A stretch of 64,000 bases of DNA from JALNYB01 sp963676235 (GTDB lineage Archaea > Thermoplasmatota > Thermoplasmata > Methanomassiliicoccales > Methanomethylophilaceae): NCBI GenBank assembly GCA_963676235.1, contig OY781044.1, forward strand, positions 186,001 through 250,000. Direction: 5' to 3'. The position numbers and the translations under genes were made by a program. This document shows positions 43,607-52,417 of the stretch, one piece after another (position 1 is the first letter of the stretch; every line of letters starts with the position of its first letter). Under the pieces are notes generated by a model, which worked only from the letters and a program-made list of their open reading frames with translations, made no database searches and had not been told where the DNA came from.

Positions 43607-44640
43607 TGGCCTTCAACCACTGATTGTAGCCATTTGTCTAACTCATCTGTATTGAGTGCTGAATCTTGAAAAGGATTTCTTCTCATACGATGCGTAAGAA
43701 CCAATTTTGAAACATGAACAATATCTGATGGAGTGACTTCGGTTCTTTTATTCAATGCAGCATATGCAATGCCTGCCTTGATCAACGTGATGTCCGCACG
43801 GTGTCCATCGACATCTAAATGCAAAGGAATCTTTACTGCAACATTTATAACATCTTTTCCGGGTTCAATACCCTTCACCAAATTACGTGCGGCAACAATG
43901 TCATCTCTCAAACGATTCTCCTCTTTAGAATAGTCCTCTCTGAATCCTTCTGGATCTTTCTCAAAAGCCATACGCCTTTGAATTATTTCCATCCTCTTTG
44001 TTTCATCATGTTCAGCCTCAACATCGACCATTAGGCCGAATCTATCAAGTAATTGAGGCCTTAGATCGCCTTCTTCTGGATTCATGGTACCAATCAAAAT
44101 AAATCTTGACGGATGTGAATACGAAACACCCTCTCTTTCGATGAAATTGACACCCATCGCTGCTGCATCTAGAAGCAAATCTACAATATGATCATCCAAC
44201 AAATTTACTTCATCTACATACAATATATTTCCATTAGCTTTTGCAAGTACACCTGGTTCGAATTTCTTCTTTCCTGTGCTTATTGCATGTTCTATATCTA
44301 ATGTTCCGGCTACACGATCCTCTGTGGAACTCAAAGGAAGTTCTACGACTCTCATGGGCACTACACATTCTTTGAGACGACTCTCATTGAATTTTTCAGT
44401 GCATTCAGGACAAAATGTGTTTGTATTACCCCATTCACATCCACATGCGCATCCAGAAACCACATGTCTGTCAGGCAAAAGATCAGCTAATGCACGTACT
44501 GCTGTGGATTTTGCTGTTCCTTTCTCTCCTCTGATCAAGACTCCACCGATGGATGGGTATATCGTATTGAGGAGCAGAGCCTCTTTCATATTCTCCTGAC
44601 CTACAATCGCTGCGAACGGATATACGGACCTCTCTGTCAT
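43603..44640 (-). CDS. ChlI/BchI-type AAA+ chelatase ATPase
   Basis: 345 residues from the ATG at 44640, with GGTGAG just upstream; a TTG 12 nt earlier is the alternative. Walker A is GEKGTAKST, Walker B ILYVDEVNLL and sensor 1 LIGTMNPEEGD. A cysteine insert CACGCEW...FCPEC (about residues 60-80) could bind a metal or an Fe-S cluster. It provides the ATP-driven motor for metal insertion by the CobN-family subunit. Confidence 0.9.
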   Translation of the reverse strand: MTERSVYPFAAIVGQENMKEALLLNTIYPSIGGVLIRGEKGTAKSTAVRALADLLPDRHVVSGCACGCEWGNTNTFCPECTEKFNESRLKECVVPMRVVELPLSSTEDRVAGTLDIEHAISTGKKKFEPGVLAKANGNILYVDEVNLLDDHIVDLLLDAAAMGVNFIEREGVSYSHPSRFILIGTMNPEEGDLRPQLLDRFGLMVDVEAEHDETKRMEIIQRRMAFEKDPEGFREDYSKEENRLRDDIVAARNLVKGIEPGKDVINVAVKIPLHLDVDGHRADITLIKAGIAYAALNKRTEVTPSDIVHVSKLVLTHRMRRNPFQDSALNTDELDKWLQSVVEGQ

Positions 44641-44659
44641 TTTCTCACCCAAATATTAG

Positions 44660-44676
44660 ATGGATATATATTCCAA
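44660..44676. promoter_or_regulatory. 17-bp operator upstream of chlI-chlD
   Basis: ATGGATATATATTCCAA, nine of ten arm bases, 19 bp before the chlI ATG. This puts the ATPase subunits under the same control as the cobN genes. Confidence 0.68.
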
Positions 44677-44904
44677 CTTATAACCTCGCATTGATAGCGT
44701 CATATTTGAAAGTTCTTATTTGAAGACAAAAAATAATTTGTTGAATCCAACCACTTCCAAGATCTTTAGTAAAATCGAATATGTGAAAATAAATTGTATT
44801 GAACATTAGACTTTAGTAAAAATTCAAAAATCATACTTATATGAATTATTATGATGACTTTGATTATCCTTCCTATTTTATATTTCCACAATAATCTCCG
44901 CCTT

Positions 44905-45681
44905 ATGCCAAAGATAGCAATAATCGGCGGAACCGGGATCTACAATCCTGATTCCTTCGAACTTATCAAGAAAGTTTTCCCTGACACACCATACGGAAAA
45001 CCTTCCGATGAAATCCTTATCGGAAAGATCGCAGACGTTGAGGTCGCATTCCTCTTCCGTCACGGAAAAAATCACCAGCACCCGCCGTCAAGTGTTCCTT
45101 ACAGAGCAAACATGTGGGCACTGAAAGAACTAGGTGTTGAATATGTCATCTCAGCGTGCGCTGTTGGTTCATTGAAACTCGACTACAAACCTGGAGAACT
45201 TGTCATCGCCGATCAATTCATAGACTTCACAAAATGTAGAGACTACACGTATTTCATGGACAAAACAGTTCATATAGCGATTCCGGATCCATTCTGTACT
45301 TATCTAAACAATATCTTTGCAAACACCGCCAAAGATATGGGAATCCCTTACCATTTAGGTGGAACATATCTCTGTATCGAAGGCCCCAGATTCTCTACTA
45401 GAGCGGAAAGCCACATGTTCAGACAGTTCGCTGATATCATCGGAATGACCGTCGTACCTGAAGCTCAACTCGCAAGAGAACTCGGAATGTGCTATTGCAG
45501 TCTGGCCACCGTAACTGATTACGACATGTGGAATGATGAACCAGTTAGCATCGATATGGTCATCAAGACCATGAACGAATGTCTCGAGAAAGTTCTGAAA
45601 CTCCTCGAACTCGGACTTCCGAAGATCAAGAAATCAGACTGTGATTGTATCGAAGCCGCAAAAGGCTGCGGTTCAATTTAA
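44905..45681 (+). CDS. mtnP: S-methyl-5'-thioadenosine phosphorylase
   Basis: 258 residues of the purine nucleoside phosphorylase family, MTAP type. It has IIGGTGIY at the N-terminus, FRHGKNHQHPPSSVPYRAN, EGPRFSTRAES and ADIIGMT.VPEAQLARE; the Asp pair in TDYDMW favours an adenine base. The ATG at 44905 is preferred because family members start just before KIAIIGGTG; the frame is open for 18 more codons. It splits methylthioadenosine into adenine and methylthioribose-1-phosphate, salvaging a by-product of SAM use. It is a single-gene unit with its own terminator. Confidence 0.9.
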   Translation: MPKIAIIGGTGIYNPDSFELIKKVFPDTPYGKPSDEILIGKIADVEVAFLFRHGKNHQHPPSSVPYRANMWALKELGVEYVISACAVGSLKLDYKPGELVIADQFIDFTKCRDYTYFMDKTVHIAIPDPFCTYLNNIFANTAKDMGIPYHLGGTYLCIEGPRFSTRAESHMFRQFADIIGMTVVPEAQLARELGMCYCSLATVTDYDMWNDEPVSIDMVIKTMNECLEKVLKLLELGLPKIKKSDCDCIEAAKGCGSI

Positions 45682-45689
45682 ATTCTTTA

Positions 45690-45723
45690 TCTCAGGATGA
45701 CCTCCTGAGACCTTTACTTTTTT
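45690..45723 (+). terminator. terminator after mtnP
   Basis: Perfect 8-bp stem TCTCAGGA / TCCTGAGA with a 5-nt loop, then a pyrimidine stretch ending in a run of T. It follows the mtnP stop by 9 nt. Confidence 0.75.
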
Positions 45724-45871
45724 ATAATTCCTACACGAAATCGAACGTAACTTTATACGAGAGTATCAAACATATATCGATTCGTTACTATTCTGTAGCG
45801 ATTTCTAAAAAATCAACAAGAAACATATAGAACAAAAAAATCTTTGAAAAGAATTCTGATTGATACAAATT

Positions 45872-45886
45872 TTAACCGATAGTTAA
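45872..45886. promoter_or_regulatory. inverted repeat upstream of hypF
   Basis: TTAACCGATAGTTAA: perfect 5-bp arms around CGATA, with a further GTTAAC 5 bp on. It differs from the TTGGA-N7-TCCAA family, so hypF and its followers may have another regulator. Confidence 0.4.
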
Positions 45887-45912
45887 AAACCGTTAACAAC
45901 AATCGCGGTCTC

Positions 45913-48081
45913 ATGAGGATCGTCATAAAAGGCACCGTTCAAGGTGTCGGCTTCCGTCCCGCAGTATACCGCACTGCCGTATCCCTAGGACTTTTCGGAA
46001 GAGTTTGGAATGACGGTTCCGATGTTATCGTCGATATAAACAATGGAGAAGATTTTCTTAAAGAATTCGAGAAAAATATACCTCCTCTTGCAAATATAGA
46101 ATCCATTGAGAAAATAGAATACCGTTTGAACGATGATGTAAAAGATTTCTCGATAATCCCTTCGCAGAAGAATTCCAACGGCATATCCATACCGACAGAT
46201 ACGGCAATATGTGCCAGCTGCCTATCTGAGATCAAATCCAAAGGCAGACGCGAGAACTATGCTTTCACATCGTGCACGAATTGCGGACCCCGTTTCACAC
46301 TTCTGTCCGGACTCCCGTATGATAGGGACCTTACATCAATGAGGCAATTCCCAATATGCCAAAAATGCGGTATGGAATTCAAAGATCCCAAAAACAGGAG
46401 ATTCCATCACCAAACGATCTGCTGTCCAGAATGCGGACCTTCTTACTACCTTATCGACAAAGAAGGGAAAAATATCGACGGAGACCCCATCATAACATTT
46501 TCCAGAATGTTGGAGAAAGGAAAGATCGGTGTTGCAAAAAGCTGGGGCGGAATGCATATCTGCTGCACCCTTGACAATATACCCCACATGAGAGAATGGT
46601 ACAGAAGAGAACAAAAACCATTCGCAATAATGGTCAAAGATATAGAAACCGTAAAAAAATATGGTTCACCCACTGAAAAAGAAACCGAACAGCTCACTTC
46701 TCCCTACAAACCTATCGTACTCATCGAGAAAAAAGAATCCGAATTGACCGAACTCATTTCACCGGGATTGAATAACATCGGAATATTCCTTCCTTACACC
46801 GGGATGCAACATATCCTATTCGATTGTCTGAAAAATGATGCACTCATAATGACATCTGCGAATATTCCCGGAGAGCCCATGATACTCGATGATGAAGCCA
46901 TAATGGAACTGGGGGCAGACATGTACCTCTTGCATACACAATCTATCCTGAACAGAGCGGATGACAGTGTTATGAAGATATTCGAGGACAACACATGCTT
47001 CATCAGAAGGTCAAGAGGACATATCCCGTCGTATCTTACGACAAAATACAAAGGATCTGCCGTAGCGGTAGGGGCACAGGAAAATCTTGCAGGTGCGATC
47101 GCAAAGAACGGAAGGATCTATCCTACACAGCATATAGGAAACGCTGAAGGTATAGGTGTTGTAGAATATCTTGAAAAAGCGATAAGATTCCAAATGTCTC
47201 TTGTAGACTGCAAACCTCAGACCGTTGCGATGGACCTACATCCATACTATATAAACCGCAAATTCGCAAAAAAGCTGGCAAATGAATACAATTCACAATT
47301 GATCGAAGTGCAGCACCATTGGGCTCATGCAGCATCGCTTATTGCTGAAAATGATCTTGATGACATAGTCGCACTAACTCTTGACGGAACAGGTCACGGA
47401 GATGACGGCAACGCATGGGGAGGAGAAGTACTCGGTGCGGATCTAGCATCATACAAAAGACTGGCACACTTAGAATATATTCCACTTCTGGGATCTGAAA
47501 AGGCACTATACGATCTTAAAAGATTGAAATTTGCAATCGATTCCATGAACGGAACGGAGAATACAGAATTCAACGATAGAGATGCAGCGGTCCTTAACAA
47601 ACTAATGAACACAAGTGTGAAATGCTCTTCCATGGGAAGGCTCCTTGATGCCCTTTCATACACTCTCGGCGTATGCACACATCGTACTTACGACGGCGAA
47701 CCCGCAATGAAACTGGAGACACTGTTGAATAACGGAAAACTTATTCCTGGATTCGAGACCGAAACAATAAATGGCGTGATAAAGACCGCCGATCTGTTCT
47801 CGCGCATCACACCAGATCTGAAACCTGCCGATGTTGCATATTCTGTCGTATACAACGTGATGAGGGAATTGACCAGGAATGCGATTGATTATGCAGATTC
47901 CGAAGGTATCGACAATATAGGCATCACCGGCGGAGTATCGTACGATATTCCCATCTGCAAAATGTTCAAAGAACTGACCTCTGGCTGCGGACATGGCTAT
48001 ATATTCCACCACAACGTTCCCAATGGTGATGGCGGAATATCGACAGGACAGATTGCCATCGCGCTGAAGATGATCGAATGA
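45913..48081 (+). CDS. hypF: [NiFe]-hydrogenase maturation carbamoyltransferase HypF
   Basis: 722 residues in the usual HypF order. They comprise an acylphosphatase domain (KGTVQGVGFRPAVYR), two zinc-finger pairs (CASCLSEI..CTNCGPRF; CQKCGMEF..CCPECGP), a YrdC-like domain (IGVAKSWGGMH), and a Kae1-like domain with VQHHWAHAASLI and LDGTGHGDDGNAWGGE. HypF makes the carbamoyl-adenylate used by HypE for the CN ligands of the NiFe site. No other hyp gene is present, but the organism presumably has a [NiFe] hydrogenase. It overlaps the next gene by 4 nt. Confidence 0.95.
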   Translation: MRIVIKGTVQGVGFRPAVYRTAVSLGLFGRVWNDGSDVIVDINNGEDFLKEFEKNIPPLANIESIEKIEYRLNDDVKDFSIIPSQKNSNGISIPTDTAICASCLSEIKSKGRRENYAFTSCTNCGPRFTLLSGLPYDRDLTSMRQFPICQKCGMEFKDPKNRRFHHQTICCPECGPSYYLIDKEGKNIDGDPIITFSRMLEKGKIGVAKSWGGMHICCTLDNIPHMREWYRREQKPFAIMVKDIETVKKYGSPTEKETEQLTSPYKPIVLIEKKESELTELISPGLNNIGIFLPYTGMQHILFDCLKNDALIMTSANIPGEPMILDDEAIMELGADMYLLHTQSILNRADDSVMKIFEDNTCFIRRSRGHIPSYLTTKYKGSAVAVGAQENLAGAIAKNGRIYPTQHIGNAEGIGVVEYLEKAIRFQMSLVDCKPQTVAMDLHPYYINRKFAKKLANEYNSQLIEVQHHWAHAASLIAENDLDDIVALTLDGTGHGDDGNAWGGEVLGADLASYKRLAHLEYIPLLGSEKALYDLKRLKFAIDSMNGTENTEFNDRDAAVLNKLMNTSVKCSSMGRLLDALSYTLGVCTHRTYDGEPAMKLETLLNNGKLIPGFETETINGVIKTADLFSRITPDLKPADVAYSVVYNVMRELTRNAIDYADSEGIDNIGITGGVSYDIPICKMFKELTSGCGHGYIFHHNVPNGDGGISTGQIAIALKMIE

Positions 48082-49079
48082 ATACGCTTTTCGTACTTTT
48101 AGATGGAATGGAAGATGATCCCAATCCTCATTTGAACGGTAAAAAACCATACGAAGTGGCAAAGATGCCATTCCTGTACTCGAAAGCAAAACATAAGATG
48201 TACACCACAGGGCGTGGATACACACAGCTTTACCTTAACGAATTCTTCACTGGATATCCTCCTGACACTTCAAGAGCGGCATTAGAAGCACAAGGTTTCG
48301 GTCTTAACATGAAGAACAGCCGTACCGCTTATCGCCTCAGTCCCGCTTACATCAACAATGGAATGATCCATTGGGCATACGGCATGAATGACGCAGATGT
48401 AAAGAACATCGTTATCAACATGAAGAAACACCTTCATCTTCTGGATAAATACGATCCCGATATCAGATTCTTCACAAGCGGCAGAGCTGTGCTGACAATG
48501 CAATGCGATAATTCAGTAGATTATCCCGCTCCTCCTGTGGATGCCCCTTACAAAGAAGTCCCAGGAGAACTCAAGACCGTTTTCGATAATATCGCGAAGG
48601 ACATGAACGGACTCACTTACAATCCTTGGGGTGTCGGAAAATTAGGAAAACAATATCCTCCTTTTCCCTGCATAGAGAACATGACCGCCGTATCCGACAG
48701 CCCCACAGCATTGGGTGTTGCAGCGGCGTTAGGTCACAAAATACATCTTATCGATAACGTTGATGAAAGATTCCCTGTCGCCAAAGAAGCATTGAAACAC
48801 GGCCACGTATTCCTTCATATCGATGAAGTTGACGAATACAGTCATGAGAAGGATCACAATAAGAAAATCAGAATCCTTGAACATACCGATGAACTGATGT
48901 CGGAATATTTCTCAGATGAAGATAACATAGTTTACTTCGTTGACCACGGAACATCCTGTGTCACCGGAGAACACATATTAATGACGGTCCCCTTCTGGAC
49001 CAGTATAGAGACTGATATGAAAGATGGGGATATGATCCCGCTCGATCAGATCGTAAAAAGGATCCTAAAACAAAACTAA
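48078..49079 (+). CDS. cofactor-independent phosphoglycerate-mutase-like metalloenzyme
   Basis: 333 residues of the alkaline-phosphatase/iPGM superfamily, close to archaeal ApgM in style but shorter than its usual 400 or so. Likely metal residues lie in FVLLDGMEDDP, HIDEVDEYSHEKD and FVDHGTSCVTGEH, and SRAALEAQGFG resembles the ApgM SR/EA-GAG block. It is coupled to hypF and followed 9 nt later by the CobT-like gene. A role as glycolytic mutase is plausible. A phosphate-ester enzyme linked to cobalamin assembly is an alternative. Confidence 0.68.
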   Translation: MNTLFVLLDGMEDDPNPHLNGKKPYEVAKMPFLYSKAKHKMYTTGRGYTQLYLNEFFTGYPPDTSRAALEAQGFGLNMKNSRTAYRLSPAYINNGMIHWAYGMNDADVKNIVINMKKHLHLLDKYDPDIRFFTSGRAVLTMQCDNSVDYPAPPVDAPYKEVPGELKTVFDNIAKDMNGLTYNPWGVGKLGKQYPPFPCIENMTAVSDSPTALGVAAALGHKIHLIDNVDERFPVAKEALKHGHVFLHIDEVDEYSHEKDHNKKIRILEHTDELMSEYFSDEDNIVYFVDHGTSCVTGEHILMTVPFWTSIETDMKDGDMIPLDQIVKRILKQN

Positions 49080-49088
49080 GGTGAACAA

Positions 49089-50204
49089 ATGTCAAAAAAC
49101 TTCGAATTACCGCCATCACTGAGTATTAACGGCAATGAAAAGATCGCAATGGATATCTTATCCAGGATCTGGGGAAAGCAAGGCATATTCACCTGTACTG
49201 TCGCCAACACGCTCACATCTACTATTCCGGGTCTCTCTGATGCCGGAGATACACCTGAACTTACGATGTTCACTCCCGCAGCAGATGCAGAATTATTGGT
49301 CTTGGGAAAGACCGTTTGTATGAAGGGCATCCCTATAAATCCAGGAGGAATCCCTACCCCGGCAACACTGACGCAAGCGGCACTTGAACTATCCAAGATG
49401 CCTTATCTGATTGTCAATGGCGGATGCAAGATCGTCCCGAATATCCCCTGCATAGAAGTAGGCGGAGAATACGGAGAAAAGGTCACCACCGGACATGCCG
49501 TAAAACATGTAAAAGAGGTCTTCGAAAAAGGAAAGGTCTTCGGAGAATTACTTGCAAAAAGTTATGATTTTATCGTCATCAGCGAAAGTTGTGCAGGCGG
49601 AACAACAACCGCACTTGCCGTCCTTATGGCGATGGGTGTTGTGAAGGAAAATCTCGTAAGCAGCAGTTCACCTAACAATCCAAAGGAATTGAAAACGAAT
49701 ACCGTCCTTGAAGGATTGAAAGCGGCAGGCATAAACATCGGAGATCTCGAAGACGACCCTCTGAAAGCAATAGAATGTGTCGGCGACCCCATGATACCCG
49801 TGAACGCAGGTATCTTGATAGGGGCCGCGAAACATATACCGGTCATCGTAGGCGGAGGAACTCAGATGGCGGCTGTGATCGCGGCTGCTGTTAGGTTGGA
49901 TCCTTCTGTTGTCGGAAATATCTTCCAGGGAACCACCAGATGGCTGCTTAATGATCCAAATTCCAATATGATAAAGATAATGGATTCCATTTCTCCCGAT
50001 ATACCTATAATCAATGTGAACATGGATTACAGCTCAAGCCCTTACGAAGGCCTTCAAGCCTATGAATGGGGATATATCAAAGAAGGAGTGGGATGCGGAG
50101 GATCTTCTGTTGCAGCTATCATCGAAAGTGAAGGAAAGATCACATGCGATGACCTTCTTGAAAGAGTTCACAAGATCTACAAAAATATAATGAACTTCGA
50201 TTGA
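49089..50204 (+). CDS. archaeal CobT-like nicotinate-nucleotide phosphoribosyltransferase
   Basis: 371 residues matching the archaeal family related to nicotinate-nucleotide-dimethylbenzimidazole phosphoribosyltransferase (TIGR00303 type). Blocks include TSTIPGLSDAGDTPELTMF, GGIPTPATLTQAAL, ESCAGGTTTALAVL and VGGGTQMAAVIAAA. It should activate the lower-ligand base to its alpha-riboside phosphate for cobamide assembly. AGGTGA precedes the ATG. The companion genes cobS, cobY, cobZ and cbiB lie convergently just downstream. Confidence 0.83.
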   Translation: MSKNFELPPSLSINGNEKIAMDILSRIWGKQGIFTCTVANTLTSTIPGLSDAGDTPELTMFTPAADAELLVLGKTVCMKGIPINPGGIPTPATLTQAALELSKMPYLIVNGGCKIVPNIPCIEVGGEYGEKVTTGHAVKHVKEVFEKGKVFGELLAKSYDFIVISESCAGGTTTALAVLMAMGVVKENLVSSSSPNNPKELKTNTVLEGLKAAGINIGDLEDDPLKAIECVGDPMIPVNAGILIGAAKHIPVIVGGGTQMAAVIAAAVRLDPSVVGNIFQGTTRWLLNDPNSNMIKIMDSISPDIPIINVNMDYSSSPYEGLQAYEWGYIKEGVGCGGSSVAAIIESEGKITCDDLLERVHKIYKNIMNFD

Positions 50205-50332
50205 ATCGAACAACATAATATTTCTTTTTATCCTTTAAAAAGAATTTATTAGTGCTGTAGAACATCTGGTCTACTCTTTGATATAAAGACGGCCGGATTA
50301 ATTTGTAGATAAATACCTTACAATTTACATTA

Positions 50333-50653
50333 TTAGTATCTATACGATAATTCGGTCACTTTGTAGTAAATGATGGTGTCACGGCTCACTTGAAAATCCT
50401 TGACGTTGTTACGTGTGAATTTTATCTCTGAAACAACTGCTTTCATTCCTTCAGGCGCATTTATGGTCGATCCTACAGGGCTTTTACTCTTTTTCGCAGG
50501 AGCTCCGGAACGTGTCTCATCGGATAATTCTGCAGCTACCAATTTGCCTTCACGATAGAAGATGATACCTTCCGGAACACCGTCGAATATCGTTATACCA
50601 ATAACTGATATCTCAAATTCAGACAGGACTTCTGTAACTGCATTTACTATCAT
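50333..50653 (-). CDS. small protein of unknown function at the end of the cobalamin operon
   Basis: 106 residues, not recognised. It starts 33 nt after cobY in the same direction. The sequence mixes short strand-like blocks (FEISVIGITIFDG, GIIFYREGKLVAAELSD) with a Lys/Ser/Pro loop (APAKKSKSPVG) and a Tyr-rich end. It has no cysteine and no membrane segment. It could be an accessory or binding protein, but nothing in it identifies a cobalamin step. Confidence 0.55.
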   Translation of the reverse strand: MIVNAVTEVLSEFEISVIGITIFDGVPEGIIFYREGKLVAAELSDETRSGAPAKKSKSPVGSTINAPEGMKAVVSEIKFTRNNVKDFQVSRDTIIYYKVTELSYRY

Positions 50654-50686
50654 TATGAATGGATGCCGATACGATTATAAAACGAT

Positions 50687-51289
50687 TCAGATGAACATGT
50701 CCTTCGCGAGTTTCAACTCTTTTTGAGTATTTACATTTACAGCGAATTCCGGACACTCCGTCTGATAGTATGATTCTTGAAGATATTCTCCATTCAAGGT
50801 CCTGTTCCTGCTCATTATTGATATTCCTGAAACAACCCACTGATGTCCATATCTGTCAACAGTGTACGAAGGCGTTATCCCCAAGCTCTTAACCGTACTG
50901 CATTTTACCAATGCGATAAGGGATTCCATGTTATCAGGATCGAAAGAATCGATGAACGTATTCACCTCATTCGTAGAGATAAGAGGAAGATCAGAAGGGC
51001 ACACGAGAACATATTCACCTTCCATTTTCTTGAATGATTCGTGAAGGTCATCCATGAAACTCTCACCGGATGTCCTTATCGTCTCAACACCATAATCTAT
51101 GAGATATCTTTCTGTCTCGATGGTATGATCGCTTACGGAGACTAGGACCTTATCAATGTACTTGGAAGCCATGAGTGCATCTACCACACGCACGACCGCA
51201 GGCTTTCCGCCGATGATCTGCATGGGCTTCTCGATGCCACATTCTCCCATACGGGACCCCTTTCCTCCTGCATTGATAAGTGCTTGCAT
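50687..51289 (-). CDS. cobY: GTP:adenosylcobinamide-phosphate guanylyltransferase
   Basis: 200-residue archaeal CobY with the nucleotidyltransferase N-terminus MQALINAGGKGSRMG, KPMQIIGGKPAVVRVVDAL and VLVCPSDLPLIS. The ATG at 51289 is chosen because it overlaps the cobS stop (TAATG) and gives the standard N-terminus; a TTG 15 nt upstream is unnecessary. It makes adenosylcobinamide-GDP, the CobS substrate, and replaces bacterial CobU in archaea. Confidence 0.92.
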   Translation of the reverse strand: MQALINAGGKGSRMGECGIEKPMQIIGGKPAVVRVVDALMASKYIDKVLVSVSDHTIETERYLIDYGVETIRTSGESFMDDLHESFKKMEGEYVLVCPSDLPLISTNEVNTFIDSFDPDNMESLIALVKCSTVKSLGITPSYTVDRYGHQWVVSGISIMSRNRTLNGEYLQESYYQTECPEFAVNVNTQKELKLAKDMFI

Positions 51290-52347
51290 TATATCGTTCC
51301 GCAAATTATGAGTGAGAACACAACGATCACGGCACGTGAAATCTCGTTTGTTGCCCCCAGTATGTCTCCGTTAACATATCCGAATGTCTTATTGGCTATC
51401 CTTGCCATAAACATACCTACTATCAATGACAATGCAATCGCAACCAATACTGCAACACTGATGATCGACATTGCGTGTAAAGTAAAATAATTGATATCTT
51501 CGAAGAAATAGACCAATCCACTGCTTATCAATAATGCAATAAATGCCAGCATCAAAGTGAAGACGGTCGACATCATCATCGAATAGGAAGTGGTATTACG
51601 GACCTGATCTGCTGCCATCCCATTACCGGGTTCTCCGAAATATGCCGCAGATACCATTGCATTCTTCACAATGACCTCTATAGGCCATATAAGAACAACG
51701 AGCATCCAACCCATCTCTGTGAGTCCCGCGAACGAGATAAGTGTAACAACAAATGCTACGCCGAATCCTCCGGCACCTATATTGGTGTCTTTCAAGGCCC
51801 TAATATGTTTTTCCCTGTCGCCTGTAGCGATCATCCCATCACCGAAATCGGTCAAACCGTCGAAATGAAGGAATTTAGTAATGATGAATATTGTTGCAAG
51901 AACAAGTGCTGCCCCCAACAAAGAAGTGCATCCCAATTCAAGCAACATCAAAGCAACGATCGCAACTATGAAACCGATAATGAACCCGATAATAGGGACA
52001 ATATAGAACTTCTTCTCCATGGTCTTGATTTCACGTTCTCCGACATTCAAGCGGAATATCGTGAAGAATGAAAGCATTCCCTTTATTGCATCTGATACAC
52101 TACCTGACGAAGGATCGGATGTTTTCTTTTCCTTCTTTGGTACTTCCTTCTCATCAGAGAGCTCCTCCCTGTAAGACTTCTGTGCCGACTCGGTATTCTT
52201 CTCTTCAGCTATCTCATCTTTCAGAGGTTTTCCGGAAGCCACCACAGTGGGCGTACCCTCAGGTATGGACGGCAGTATGTCTTCGCCGGAATAATCAGAT
52301 TGATGATCGTCAGACATCATTATCGAATCTGGTAAGGAAACAGACAA
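51289..52347 (-). CDS. cobS: adenosylcobinamide-GDP ribazoletransferase with N-terminal extension
   Basis: 352 residues, against about 250 for typical CobS. Residues about 90-352 are the polytopic CobS domain, with FHFDGL-type FLHFDGLTDFGDGM, DREKHIRALKDTNIGAGGFG and the C-terminal YVNGDILGATNEISRA. Residues 1 to about 85 are a charged, Lys/Glu/Ser/Pro-rich, probably disordered cytoplasmic extension. The TTG start at 52347 has AGAGGT 6 nt upstream, whereas the first ATGs (52320, 52317) lack a ribosome-binding motif. CobS joins adenosylcobinamide-GDP with alpha-ribazole (or its phosphate) in the membrane. Confidence 0.9.
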   Translation of the reverse strand: MSVSLPDSIMMSDDHQSDYSGEDILPSIPEGTPTVVASGKPLKDEIAEEKNTESAQKSYREELSDEKEVPKKEKKTSDPSSGSVSDAIKGMLSFFTIFRLNVGEREIKTMEKKFYIVPIIGFIIGFIVAIVALMLLELGCTSLLGAALVLATIFIITKFLHFDGLTDFGDGMIATGDREKHIRALKDTNIGAGGFGVAFVVTLISFAGLTEMGWMLVVLIWPIEVIVKNAMVSAAYFGEPGNGMAADQVRNTTSYSMMMSTVFTLMLAFIALLISSGLVYFFEDINYFTLHAMSIISVAVLVAIALSLIVGMFMARIANKTFGYVNGDILGATNEISRAVIVVFSLIICGTI

Positions 52348-52417
52348 TATAATACCTCTTACAACCGTGCAAAAAGAAAAATTCAGGTAAGACCCAGTCC
52401 CATAACATCATAGTGAT

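Noticed and set aside
44641..45912. tRNA or small RNA genes in the spacers around mtnP
   Set aside because: No cloverleaf-like pairing or conserved TTCGA arm was found; one spacer holds a simple terminator and the other an inverted repeat.
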